From NCBI RefSeq assembly GCF_036345915.1, contig NZ_CP107785.1, positions 5,642,001 to 5,706,000 of the forward strand: a stretch of 64,000 nt of DNA, written 5' to 3'. Position numbers and translations under genes: made by a program. Below, one piece after another: positions 19,394-27,767 of the stretch (position 1 is its first letter; every line of letters begins with the position of its first letter). A model generated the notes under the pieces. That model was not told the origin of the DNA. It saw only the letters and a list, made by a program, of their open reading frames with translations, and did not search any database. Source of the DNA: Nocardia sp. NBC_00565 (GTDB lineage Bacteria > Actinomycetota > Actinomycetes > Mycobacteriales > Mycobacteriaceae).

Positions 19394-20362
19394 CTATCGC
19401 CTCGGATCGGCGGGGGTCAGGTCGATACCTGCGGGTGGGCGTAGCCGATGGAGGGTTCCGTCCATGCTGGTGACGTACAGCGCCCAGGCGTCGCCGTCGC
19501 GCGCGATGCGCACGGAAGTCGCGCCGTCCGGTGGATTGCGCATCGGGCCGGGCTTGATGAGGCCGGTGATGATCGTGCATCCGGCACCGGTGGCCGGATC
19601 GATCTGGTAGACCGCGCCCTGGATGTGGTCGGCGACGAAGAGTTGGCCTGCCCGAGTCGCCTCCATATCGTCGGGCAGCACGATCAGATCGGGCGCCCCT
19701 GCCACCACGGTCGGATTATCGGGATCGTCGAGCGGCACGCGGAAGATACGCAGGGTGAGATTGTCGGCATAGATCGATTTCCCGTCGGGGGCCAGCGCCA
19801 GGCCATTCGACCACGGCAACGTGGACCAGGTCTTCGTGTACTCACCCGTGGACGGCCGGTAGCGCGAGATCCCGGTCGGCGGGCCGGTGATGCCGATGGT
19901 GCTGAACAGGAGGTCGCCGTTGGGCAGCTCCAGCAGCCCGTTCGGGCCGGCCAGCTCGGTGAGCAGAATCGTGACCGCACCGGTATCGATGTCGTAGCGG
20001 CGCAGGGTGCCCGGTTGTTCGGCCACGCCGTCACCGGTGAGGAAGTAGACCGACCGGCCGACGACCCGCACCCCCGCCGGATGGTCCAGCCCGGTCACCA
20101 GCTTCTGGAACTTCCCATCGGCATCAATGTGGGCCAGGAATCCATCCGCAATTCCAGTGACGTAGAAACCGCCGGCCCCGTCGGTATCGAGATTCTCCAG
20201 ATTCCCGACCCCGCTGACGATCGTCGAAGCCTCCCACCCATCCGCACACGACCCCGAGGGCGTCTCCGCCGCCGCGGTCGCCCCGGTCACGACAGTGCCC
20301 GCCACAACCGCCACGGTCAGCGCCACCGCCCGAATCCGCCGACTCGCCAGCCCGTTCGCCAT
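19394..20362 (-). CDS. Secreted SMP-30/gluconolactonase-like beta-propeller protein
   Basis: 322 residues. Basic residues followed by a hydrophobic stretch ending in ATAAAE form a cleavable signal peptide, so the protein is exported. The mature part has repeated blades such as NLENLDTDGAGGFYVTG, GPNGLLELPNGDLLFST and WSNGLALAPDGKSIYADN, typical of SMP-30/lactonase-type six-bladed propellers. Whether it is a lactonase or a binding protein cannot be told. The ATG at 20362 was chosen because the signal peptide starts there. Confidence 0.75.
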   Translation of the reverse strand: MANGLASRRIRAVALTVAVVAGTVVTGATAAAETPSGSCADGWEASTIVSGVGNLENLDTDGAGGFYVTGIADGFLAHIDADGKFQKLVTGLDHPAGVRVVGRSVYFLTGDGVAEQPGTLRRYDIDTGAVTILLTELAGPNGLLELPNGDLLFSTIGITGPPTGISRYRPSTGEYTKTWSTLPWSNGLALAPDGKSIYADNLTLRIFRVPLDDPDNPTVVAGAPDLIVLPDDMEATRAGQLFVADHIQGAVYQIDPATGAGCTIITGLIKPGPMRNPPDGATSVRIARDGDAWALYVTSMDGTLHRLRPPAGIDLTPADPRR

Positions 20363-20603
20363 GCGGCACAACCTAACAGCCGCTCCGACCCGTCGCACAC
20401 CACGTAAGCGCCAAGTGTTGCCGGCCGCGTCAGACAGCCGGTCTCCCATATCCACGCACGTCAGTGCCCGACAACAGGTGCTCAACGAGGGTGCAGCCGT
20501 GTCGTGCGCGCGCCGCGTCGGTACATCGTCGATCCGCCGCCCATGGGTAGCCGGCCCCTGAAGTCCATATCCCGGGCGGGTCAGCGGCTCAGGCCCGGCG
20601 ACC

Positions 20604-20631
20604 AGTCCGGGGCGGAGGTCCGCCCCGGACT
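20604..20631 (-). terminator. Hairpin terminator directly after the micropeptide gene
   Basis: AGTCCGGGGCGG-AGGT-CCGCCCCGGACT is a perfect 12-bp stem with a 4-base loop, starting about 7 bp after the micropeptide stop codon. It lacks a U-run, as is common in actinobacteria. Confidence 0.6.
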
Positions 20632-20638
20632 CCTCGAC

Positions 20639-20710
20639 TCACGGAATGAACAGCATGCCGATCATGTTGACGATCCCGGAGACGAACTGATCGATAGTGC
20701 GAATAACCAT
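20639..20710 (-). CDS. 23-residue hydrophobic micropeptide
   Basis: The minus strand reads AAGGAG, then five bases, then ATG and 23 codons to TGA. The product is MVIRTIDQFVSGIV followed by NMIGMLFIP. It has one positive and one negative charge and spaced hydrophobic residues, giving a plausible amphipathic or membrane-inserting helix with no signal peptide. A 12-bp hairpin follows the stop at once, so a single short transcript is well defined. No larger gene overlaps it. Size and chemistry recall phenol-soluble modulins and the tiny porins of corynebacteria, but no homology is claimed. Confidence 0.55.
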   Translation of the reverse strand: MVIRTIDQFVSGIVNMIGMLFIP

Positions 20711-20924
20711 GGCATCTCCTTACTTGTGTAGTGAGAAAACAGCCTCGACCGGATCCACGCGCCGAGCGCTGTGGGACGGCACCTGCGAATAGGCGTCGAT
20801 CAATCTTCGTTGCGGCAGGCGATGGGGATTGCTCGCTATTTCCCCAATTTTCTTGCCGATCAAGATCATTCATCGTAAAGCGGGCAATTCGGCCCACGCT
20901 GACCCACGGCGCGGGCGGCACAGC

Positions 20925-21252
20925 CCGTCCTTCGTCAACAACCTGCCCGCCGATATCGCCGACAGCCTGGTCCAGCAGACCGCGGCGGCCATTCCCGGCG
21001 GCACCGTTGCGCAGAGCATGCTCGCCGAATCCATCGATATCACCGACGATCTGGCGCGAATCACCGTGCCGACGCTGATCGTGAACGCCACGCAGGACCT
21101 CCTTGGTGGATCCGGCGAATTCACGGCTGCTCGCGTCCGCGATTCCCGGAGGCGAGTACACCGAGATCGCCGCCGGGCACGTTCTCATGGCCGAACAGCC
21201 CGAGTTGTGGTGGCAGACCATCGTGGACTTCCTCGACCGCCATCAGCTCTGA
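20925..21252 (+). pseudogene. Alpha/beta hydrolase C-terminal fragment with frameshift
   Basis: One frame reads NNLPADIADSLVQQTAAAIP, then MLAESIDITDDLARITVPTL, then IVNATQD, the strand before the acid residue in alpha/beta hydrolases. Just after this the frame must change near 21105-21115 to continue DPANSRLLASAIPGGEYTEI, AAGHVLMAEQPELWWQTIV and DFLDRHQL. The second half carries the expected catalytic His (AAGH). The nucleophile half of the gene is missing. It is a truncated and frameshifted relic. Confidence 0.65.
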
Positions 21253-21274
21253 CCGCGGCGATCGAGGCTGCCGG

Positions 21275-22765
21275 TCAGCTAAGTTGTTTCGCCTGTGGCC
21301 ACAACTGCGCCAACGAGGCGCGCGGCGCCCGACAGATGAACAGCGGTTGGCCTTGTTCGTCGTTGTCGATGCCGAGACCGTTGTCGATATGACCGGCGGG
21401 TTCGATCTCGCCGAAAACGCCCGCCAATTGGTCGCGACCGATCCCGACTGTCAGCACGGCCGTCGCGGAATCGCTCGGCGGACCCCACCACCAGTAAGAG
21501 TTGTGGCCCGAATGCGGAATCGGCAAATCGTAAGCGGCACCGAAGCGTTCGATGGCGCCCGCCTCCCCATAATTGTCGGTGAGAATCGCGACGTCGGGCC
21601 CTAGACGCGCGCGGACTTCGCCTATCCTGGCGACGAATTCGGGCCATCCGATGGTTTCGCCCGCGTCGTAGTTGATGGCGAGCACCGGCGAATCCCGCAG
21701 CGTCGAAACGGGTAACACCGGCAGAAACAGCACAGCCGAGGCGACGCCGTTGACAGTGAGCACCGAACCGACTGCCGCCCAACGGATTCGCCGATCCCCG
21801 AGCCGTGCGGCGACCGGCACCGCACCGGCGGCCAGCAGCACTGGATACATCCCGCCCAGGTAGTAGGCCTTACCGCCGCTGGCCGCGAACACCACGAACA
21901 GCACCGCATACGCGACAACGAAGGCGCGCCGGCGCGCGTCCCGCCACAGCCGCCAGAGCCCGAATCCCCACAGCGGCGCCAGCAATGGACCCATCAGCCC
22001 GAATTGCGACAGGACGAACGCGAACAGCGAATCCGAGGTCCCGGAGGATCCTCCCGCGATCGCCCGGCTCAGCTCCCATTGCGGCCAGTCATTGTTCGCC
22101 TGCCACACCAGATATGGCAGCCAGATCGCTACGGCAAGCCCGACCGCCATCGGAAAGTATCTGGTAGCGAAGACCTTTCGTGGACCGACCAGAATCAGCG
22201 CCAGCACCAACGCCGCCACGGGAAAAATCAGCAGCAGCTTGTTCTGCAACCCGATGCCGACAACCAGTCCCGCCGCGAGCCACCACTGCGGAGCAATCGG
22301 CCGATGCTCATCCGCTCGATTCCGCTCGACATGGCGCGCTTCGGAGTCGCGCAGCAGCAGCAACACCAGCAGGCAAACCAACGCCACCGCCGCCATATCG
22401 AAACTGGCGGTGGACAGCAGATGCCCGATACCCAGCACCATCGCCGCACTCGCGACCGCTACCGACGCCAAGATCTGCGCCCCACGCCCGCCCCCCAGTT
22501 CACGCGCCATCAACCCCGCGCACACCACAACGAACGTCGCCGCCAGGATCGACGGAAGTCGCAGCAGCAGTAACGAATCGGCATCGATCGCAGACATCGC
22601 GCGAGCCAGCAACGGCACCAAGGGCGGCTGGTCCGCATACCCCCAATCCAGATGCTTCCCCGCCGCTAGAAAGTACAACTCGTCCCGGTGGTAGCCATAG
22701 CGCGTCGCGCAGGCAGTCAGTAGTGCGGCAAACAGGACGGCGACTATGCACAGTTGTCGCCCCAT
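21275..22765 (-). CDS. GT39/ArnT-like membrane glycosyltransferase
   Basis: About 496 residues with some ten hydrophobic segments. The first periplasmic loop contains YHRDELYFLAAGKHLDWGYADQPPL, the acidic DE motif and DQPPL signature of GT-C enzymes of the PMT_2 type. These transfer sugars from polyprenyl-phosphate donors outside the membrane. The soluble C-terminus (about residues 390-496) is the usual extracytoplasmic domain. The start could be ATG 22765, GTG 22777 or an upstream codon at 22795. The acceptor is unknown; cell-wall glycans or proteins are candidates. Confidence 0.82.
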   Translation of the reverse strand: MGRQLCIVAVLFAALLTACATRYGYHRDELYFLAAGKHLDWGYADQPPLVPLLARAMSAIDADSLLLLRLPSILAATFVVVCAGLMARELGGGRGAQILASVAVASAAMVLGIGHLLSTASFDMAAVALVCLLVLLLLRDSEARHVERNRADEHRPIAPQWWLAAGLVVGIGLQNKLLLIFPVAALVLALILVGPRKVFATRYFPMAVGLAVAIWLPYLVWQANNDWPQWELSRAIAGGSSGTSDSLFAFVLSQFGLMGPLLAPLWGFGLWRLWRDARRRAFVVAYAVLFVVFAASGGKAYYLGGMYPVLLAAGAVPVAARLGDRRIRWAAVGSVLTVNGVASAVLFLPVLPVSTLRDSPVLAINYDAGETIGWPEFVARIGEVRARLGPDVAILTDNYGEAGAIERFGAAYDLPIPHSGHNSYWWWGPPSDSATAVLTVGIGRDQLAGVFGEIEPAGHIDNGLGIDNDEQGQPLFICRAPRASLAQLWPQAKQLS

Positions 22766-22827
22766 AACTTTGGGCACTTGTCCAGCCTGACACACTTCCG
22801 CAGCGTATGCTGCACCTCGACGCCCTT

Positions 22828-22864
22828 CTTACTGAGGAGTAAGATAGACTTACTCTGGAGTAAG
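22828..22864. promoter_or_regulatory. Twin 16-bp palindromes before the fadE pair
   Basis: CTTACT-GAGG-AGTAAG (22828-22843) and CTTACT-CTGG-AGTAAG (22849-22864) are perfect 6-bp-arm palindromes whose centres are 21 bp apart, two helical turns. They end about 45 bp before the start codon and overlap TAAGAT boxes that could serve as -10. Such paired sites are typical of TetR-family repressors of fatty-acid genes; no regulator gene lies next to them. Confidence 0.6.
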
Positions 22865-22909
22865 ATAGCTGGGACAAGACCTCACCCCACCCACCCGAGA
22901 AAACAGGTG

Positions 22910-24301
22910 ATGATGAGCACTCGAGACAGCGCAACGACGCGACGTCCGGATACGTCCGCGGTCGGCCTGAGCCATCCCAAGCGGGACTGGATGGGCGCGG
23001 CCATGCGGGTGATGACGACCATTACCGGGTCCGAGCTCGCCGAGAAGTACAACCTGCGCAAGCCGATCGAGCGGGTCACCTACGAAGGCACCAAGACCGG
23101 TTTCCGCACCCTCGGTGCCGCGACCCGCGCGTTCGGCAAGGTGGCCGGTGGCGGAGCACCGAAGCGCTTGGCCGACAACGAGTCCAAGAACAAGAACTTC
23201 TTCGACCTGACCCCGAGCGACGAGCAGCAGATGATCGTCGAGACGGTCCGGGAATTCGCCGCCGAGATCCTGCGCCCGGCCGCCTACGAGGCCGATAACG
23301 CCGCTAAGGCGCCGCGGGATCTGCTCGAGCGCGCCGCCGAACTCGGCATCACCCTGATCAATGTGCCCGAGGAACTCGAGGGTGCGGCCGCCGAGCGCGG
23401 CGCGGTGACCAACTCGCTGGTCGCCGAGGCCCTCGCGCATGGCGATATGGGCCTGGCCCTGCCGATCCTCGCGCCGAGCGGTGTCGCAGTCGCCCTGTCC
23501 CAGTGGGGCACCGACGCGCAGCAGCAGACCTACCTGCCCGCCTTCACCGGCGAGAATGTGCCGCAGGCCGCGGTCGTGATCAGCGAGCCGCGCGCCCTGT
23601 TCGATCCGTTCGCGCTGCAGACCAAGGCGACCCGCTCCCCCAGCGGCTACCGCCTCAACGGCGTGAAGAGCCTGGTCCCGGCCGCCGGTGACGCCGAGCT
23701 ATTCATCGTGGCCGCCGAACTCGACGGCCGCCCCGCCCTGTTCATCGTGCCGTCCGATAGCGCAGGCCTGGTCGTGGAGGCCGATCCGAGTATGGGTCTG
23801 CGGGCCGCGGGTCTGGGTCGCCTACTGCTCAACAATGTCGCGGTCGGCACCGACGCCATTCTCGGTGACGGCGATGCCAAGCAGCGCGCCGAAGAGTACG
23901 CGGACGCGGTGCGGTTGGCTCGCCTCGGTTGGGCTTCGCTCGCCATCGGCACCGGTCAGGCCGTGCTGGACTACGTGATTCCGTATGTGAACGAGCGCGA
24001 GGCGTTCGGCGAGCCGATTTCGCACCGCCAGGCGGTCGCGTTCATGGTCGCGAATATGGCGATCGAACTGGACGGCCTGCGCCTGGTGACCCTGCGGGGT
24101 GCCTCACGCGCGGAGCAGGGTCTGTCCTACGCCCGCGAGGCGGCACTGGCTCGGAAGCTGGCCGTGGACAAGGGCATGCAGATCGGCCTGGACGGCGTAC
24201 AGCTGCTCGGCGGCCACGGCTTCACCAAGGAACACCCGGTCGAGCGCTGGTACCGCGATCTGCGGGCCATCGGCGTCGCCGAAGGTGTCGTGCTCATCTA
24301 A
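22910..24301 (+). CDS. fadE24: Acyl-CoA dehydrogenase, FadE24-like
   Basis: 463 residues with a 90-residue N-terminal extension before the dehydrogenase fold begins (FFDLTPSDEQQMIVETVREF). The helical N-domain, the beta domain (VISEPRALFDPFALQT) and the C-terminal helical domain (REAFGEPISHRQAVAFMVANMA, LLGGHGFTKEHPVERWYRD) are all present. The protein stops right after AEGVVLI, where the family's catalytic Glu region lies. Mycobacterial FadE24 is about this long and precedes FadE23, as here. Such pairs may form mixed tetramers that oxidise acyl-CoA; the substrate is unknown. GTG 22907 or ATG 22913 are alternative starts. Confidence 0.75.
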   Translation: MMSTRDSATTRRPDTSAVGLSHPKRDWMGAAMRVMTTITGSELAEKYNLRKPIERVTYEGTKTGFRTLGAATRAFGKVAGGGAPKRLADNESKNKNFFDLTPSDEQQMIVETVREFAAEILRPAAYEADNAAKAPRDLLERAAELGITLINVPEELEGAAAERGAVTNSLVAEALAHGDMGLALPILAPSGVAVALSQWGTDAQQQTYLPAFTGENVPQAAVVISEPRALFDPFALQTKATRSPSGYRLNGVKSLVPAAGDAELFIVAAELDGRPALFIVPSDSAGLVVEADPSMGLRAAGLGRLLLNNVAVGTDAILGDGDAKQRAEEYADAVRLARLGWASLAIGTGQAVLDYVIPYVNEREAFGEPISHRQAVAFMVANMAIELDGLRLVTLRGASRAEQGLSYAREAALARKLAVDKGMQIGLDGVQLLGGHGFTKEHPVERWYRDLRAIGVAEGVVLI

Positions 24302-24334
24302 CCGGCTGGTTCCTTCACTTCCAGGAGATATTCC

Positions 24335-25555
24335 ATGATCAACCTCGAACTCCCCAAGAAGCTGCGGGCCAGCGCCAACCAGGCCCACCAGGTCGCCAAG
24401 GAGATCTTCCGGCCGATCTCGCGCAAATATGATCTCGGTGAGCACGATTACCCGGTCGAGCTCGACACGATGGCGGCCATGGTCGAGGGGCTCGCCGACT
24501 CCGGCACCCAGAAGATCGGCGGCGCGGCCGGTGGCCGCTCCGATGGCGACGAGCATGCCACCGAGCTGCTCGGAAACAGCAACGGCGGCAATATGTCCGC
24601 GCTGCTGAACGCCCTCGAGACCTCGTGGGGCGACGTCGGCCTGATGCTCTCGATCCCCTACCAGGGGCTGGGCAATGCGGCCATCGCGGCCGTCGCCACC
24701 GACGAGCAGCTGAAGCGCTTCGGCAAGGTGTGGGCCTCGATGGCGATCACCGAGCCGTCCTTCGGCTCCGACTCGGCCGCCGTCACCACCACCGCCGTAC
24801 TCGATGGCGACGAGTGGGTCCTCAACGGCGAGAAGATCTTCGTGACCGCGGGGCAGCGCTCCACGCACATCGTGGTGTGGGCCTCGGTCGACCGCAGCCT
24901 GGGGCGCGCGGCGATCAAGTCGTTCGTCGTGCCACGGGACGCTCCGGGTCTGTCGGTGGCCCGGCTCGAGCACAAGCTCGGCATCAAGGCCTCCGACACC
25001 GCGGTACTGCTGTTGCAGGACTGCCGGATTCCGAAGGACAACATTCTCGGCAGCCCAGAGGTCAACGTGGAGAAGGGTTTTGCCGGGGTCATGCAGACCT
25101 TCGACAACACCCGCCCACTGGTTGCCGCGATGGCCGTCGGTGTCGCGCGTGCGGCGCTGGAGGAACTGCGCGCCATCCTGACCGACGCCGGTGTCGAGAT
25201 CTCCTACGACATCCCGGCCAACAACCAGCACGCCGCGGCCGCCGAATTCCTGCGCATGGAAGCCGATTACGAGTCCGCGTACCTGCTGTCCCTGCGCGCC
25301 GCGTGGATGGCCGATAACAAGAAGCCGAACTCGCTCGAGGCCTCGATGTCCAAGGCCAAGGCGGGGCGCACCGGCACCGACGTGACGTTGAAGGCGGTCG
25401 AGTTCGCGGGTGCGATCGGCTACTCCCAGCGCACTCTGCTCGAGAAGTGGGGCCGCGACTCGAAGATTCTGGATATCTTCGAAGGCACCCAGCAGATCCA
25501 GCAGCTCATCGTCGCCCGCCGCGTCCTCGGGAAGACCAGTGCCGAGCTGAAGTAG
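24335..25555 (+). CDS. fadE23: Acyl-CoA dehydrogenase, FadE23-like
   Basis: 406 residues, the normal acyl-CoA dehydrogenase length. FAD- and substrate-binding motifs are MAITEPSFGSDSAAVTT and WVLNGEKIFVTAGQRS. The C-terminal IFEGTQQIQQLIVARRVLG contains the catalytic Glu of EGT. It introduces the alpha-beta double bond in acyl-CoA. It lies 33 bp after the FadE24-like gene with AGGAG before its ATG, so the two are co-expressed under the twin palindromes. The order matches the mycobacterial fadE24-fadE23 pair. Confidence 0.78.
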   Translation: MINLELPKKLRASANQAHQVAKEIFRPISRKYDLGEHDYPVELDTMAAMVEGLADSGTQKIGGAAGGRSDGDEHATELLGNSNGGNMSALLNALETSWGDVGLMLSIPYQGLGNAAIAAVATDEQLKRFGKVWASMAITEPSFGSDSAAVTTTAVLDGDEWVLNGEKIFVTAGQRSTHIVVWASVDRSLGRAAIKSFVVPRDAPGLSVARLEHKLGIKASDTAVLLLQDCRIPKDNILGSPEVNVEKGFAGVMQTFDNTRPLVAAMAVGVARAALEELRAILTDAGVEISYDIPANNQHAAAAEFLRMEADYESAYLLSLRAAWMADNKKPNSLEASMSKAKAGRTGTDVTLKAVEFAGAIGYSQRTLLEKWGRDSKILDIFEGTQQIQQLIVARRVLGKTSAELK

Positions 25556-25571
25556 CAAGTGCCACAACGGT

Positions 25572-25608
25572 AATCCGGTGCGAGTCGGTTCGTGACCCGC
25601 ACCGGATT
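25572..25608 (+). terminator. Terminator after the fadE pair
   Basis: AATCCGGTGCG and CGCACCGGATT form an 11-bp stem with a 15-base loop, followed by TCTGTTT, starting 16 bp after the stop codon. Confidence 0.7.
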
Positions 25609-25786
25609 TCTGTTTGCCGAGGATCTGGACGCCACTGCCCACCCGAGTTCGGCCACCGCGATCTGAGCCCCTATTATCTGTGACCTGCCGCACAACAAAC
25701 GTAATGGCCTGTATGTTCGCTCCGAACAATTCAGCGGACGAATTATCCATCGAGCTGTACCAAGAACCCCTTCAAGGAGACTGGTT

Positions 25787-26413
25787 ATGCACAGGTTGGG
25801 CTTGATACGTCGCTTCACCGCCGCACTCGCGGCCTCGACCGCGATTGCGGTCGTCTTCGCAGGTCACGCCACCGCCGAACCGACGGCGATCGACTGGAAC
25901 GTGGCCACCCAGAAGTTGCGGGCGGCCGCCAGTGGCAACCCCGCGGCCGAGCAGGCCGTTGACCGGCTGCTGGCATCCGGACATATCGCCACACAAGTTG
26001 CCTTGCCCCCGCAGCCGTTCCAGTACCCCGCGCAATCCGATATCGGCCGCGGCGCGGGCCCCGGCGTCTACGGATCCGGTATCGCACTCGGGCTCGACGG
26101 CTTCCGCCTCGGCTTCTTCGGCGGACCCGGCACCATCGCCCCGAACCAGGACGGAGCCAGGCTCGAGGTGCTCTGGATCAACCTGTCCAACGGCCGCAGT
26201 GGCACCGAGGCGCTCTACGAACACGAGGATGCCCCGATGGACACCACCATCCGCACACGCGCCTTGGACACCGGCGGCGGCCTGGTCGTCGCGGCGGTCT
26301 ACGGATCACTGCGGCACCGCTCGCCGGTTCCGGTGAGCGATGCCAATCCCGATGGTTTCCAGTACCAACTCGGCACCATCTCCGTCCCCTCCTTCGGCGC
26401 CATCTACAACTAA
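25787..26413 (+). CDS. Secreted protein, function unknown
   Basis: 208 residues. A signal peptide (RRFTAALAASTAIAVVFAG, cleavage after HATA or close by) directs export. The mature part has Gly-rich segments (GRGAGPGVYGSGIALGLDGF) and predicted strands without cysteines. It resembles small exported proteins common in Nocardia, but I cannot name a family. AAGGAG precedes the ATG. A 17-bp stem terminator follows, so it is probably monocistronic. Confidence 0.75.
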   Translation: MHRLGLIRRFTAALAASTAIAVVFAGHATAEPTAIDWNVATQKLRAAASGNPAAEQAVDRLLASGHIATQVALPPQPFQYPAQSDIGRGAGPGVYGSGIALGLDGFRLGFFGGPGTIAPNQDGARLEVLWINLSNGRSGTEALYEHEDAPMDTTIRTRALDTGGGLVVAAVYGSLRHRSPVPVSDANPDGFQYQLGTISVPSFGAIYN

Positions 26414-26423
26414 CCGCCGACTG

Positions 26424-26465
26424 ACGCGAAAGCCCGGCACCGCATGCTGTGCCGGGCTTTCGCGT
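26424..26465 (+). terminator. Strong terminator with 17-bp stem
   Basis: ACGCGAAAGCCCGGCAC and GTGCCGGGCTTTCGCGT pair perfectly over 17 bp around an 8-base loop. It lies 11 bp after the secreted-protein stop and separates that gene from the ArsR-like regulator. Confidence 0.85.
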
Positions 26466-26488
26466 AGCGAAACCCCGATGCTGAACCA

Positions 26489-26516
26489 TTGCCAGCAATT
26501 ACGTAATTCCGTAAAT
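26489..26516 (+). promoter_or_regulatory. Promoter with inverted repeat before the ArsR-like gene
   Basis: TTGCCA, 16 bases and GTAAAT form a promoter ending eight bases before the GTG start, so the transcript is probably leaderless. TTACG-TAATTC-CGTAA (26499-26514) lies inside the promoter and is the likely autoregulatory site. Confidence 0.45.
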
Positions 26517-26524
26517 TTGCCCTC

Positions 26525-27028
26525 GTGAGCCTGGAAGAACGACTAGCGGAGCTGGAACGGCGACTCGCGGCCCTGGAGCTCGCCCGGGATGGCAATGGGC
26601 CAGCGAATGGATCCGCCGCGCCGGAGGGTTGGGCGTTGCGAGGTCTCCACGAGGAGTTCGCGGACGAGCGCAACGGCGGGGTGATGTTCGCCGGATCGGG
26701 TCGACTACCCAGCGATGAGCAGTTCGGCTGGCAGGTCCAGTTCAGTACCGACGACATCGTCGCCTACGACTGGGACGACGCCGCCGAATGCCTTGCCGCC
26801 CTTGGCAGTCCGGTCCGACTACGAATCCTGCGAGAAATCATCCGCGGCAGCCGAACCGCCGCCGAACTCACCGACCTCGACGAGGTCGGCACCTCCGGCC
26901 AGATCTACCACCACCTACGCCAACTAGCCGCCACCGGCTGGCTACACACCGTAGGCCGAGGCCGCTTCGAAGTCCCACCCAACCGCGTCGTGCCGCTACT
27001 GGTCGCCCTCGCGACGGCCCGGCGGTAG
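26525..27028 (+). CDS. ArsR-like winged-helix regulator
   Basis: 167 residues. An N-terminal coiled-coil-like segment (SLEERLAELERRLAALELA) suggests dimerisation. The C-terminal part is a winged helix: AALGSPVRLRILREIIRGSR is the classic ArsR first helix and GQIYHHLRQLAATGWLHTVG the recognition helix and wing. No metal-binding cysteine motif is visible, so the ligand is probably not a metal. The start is GTG without a Shine-Dalgarno sequence, consistent with the leaderless promoter. The target is unknown. Confidence 0.8.
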   Translation: MSLEERLAELERRLAALELARDGNGPANGSAAPEGWALRGLHEEFADERNGGVMFAGSGRLPSDEQFGWQVQFSTDDIVAYDWDDAAECLAALGSPVRLRILREIIRGSRTAAELTDLDEVGTSGQIYHHLRQLAATGWLHTVGRGRFEVPPNRVVPLLVALATARR

Positions 27029-27142
27029 GGATCATGCTGGGGGATAGGGTTCGAGATGGGATGAAATGCGGGTGAGATGTCGGTGATAGGTGCGGGGCGG
27101 AGCGTGGTCGGCACAGTCAACTGACCATGGAAAGAGCTCGAC

Positions 27143-27577
27143 ATGACCACTCCTCTTGTCCGCCCTGTTCTGACGATTGCCTTCGCGACCATCGCGGTAT
27201 TCGGTGCGGGTAGTGCCGCGGCGGAACCGACCTATACGCCCGAGGGGTTCCGGTCGCCCTCCGGCAATATCACCTGCGTGTCCGGTGGTGGGGCGGTCGC
27301 GTGCGAGATCAATGATCACGCCTATGCGAACCCACCGCGCCCCGAGGATTGCCACGGCAGCTATGGCGACCGGTTCGCTATGCGCAACGGCGCGATCCCG
27401 ATCATCGTGTGTCACAACGACACCATCCGCGACGAGAGCCTGCCGATTCTGTCCTATGGCGAGGCCTACGTCCGGGGTGATCTGCGCTGTGTGAGCTCGA
27501 CCTCGGATGTCACCTGCACCAACACGCGCACCTACCACGCGTTCACGCTCTCGCGCGATAGCTACGAGCTGCGCTGA
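27143..27577 (+). CDS. Small secreted cysteine-containing protein
   Basis: 144 residues with a signal peptide ending in GSAAAE. The mature part begins PTYTPEGFRSPSGNITC and carries six cysteines that could form three disulfides. The SPSGNI.C motif recurs in small exported actinobacterial proteins. Function is unknown. AAAGAGC lies upstream of the ATG. It reads in the same direction as the downstream acyl-CoA ligases but is separated from them by 190 bp. Confidence 0.72.
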   Translation: MTTPLVRPVLTIAFATIAVFGAGSAAAEPTYTPEGFRSPSGNITCVSGGGAVACEINDHAYANPPRPEDCHGSYGDRFAMRNGAIPIIVCHNDTIRDESLPILSYGEAYVRGDLRCVSSTSDVTCTNTRTYHAFTLSRDSYELR

Positions 27578-27767
27578 CCGGCGGCCGCGCGGCCCGATCC
27601 GAGCCACGATCGGGACGCGCCGCCACCCACATCTCCGCAGGCCGGGCGCGATTCGGCGGCAATGTGTGATCCATGACACTGCCGCTGATACGGTTGAGCA
27701 ACAGAAACGCATGTTCGATATCGCTAGGTCGTGTGCCGACGCGAGTTCCTGGTGGAGGTGTTCGACG

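Noticed and set aside
18477..19580. 367-codon antisense frame across hisN end and the GNAT gene
   Set aside because: Arg/His/Pro-rich shadow without any domain.
24104..25750. 548-codon open frame antisense to the FadE23-like gene
   Set aside because: GC-rich codon bias leaves long antisense frames; the sense frame has complete dehydrogenase motifs and the antisense product matches nothing.
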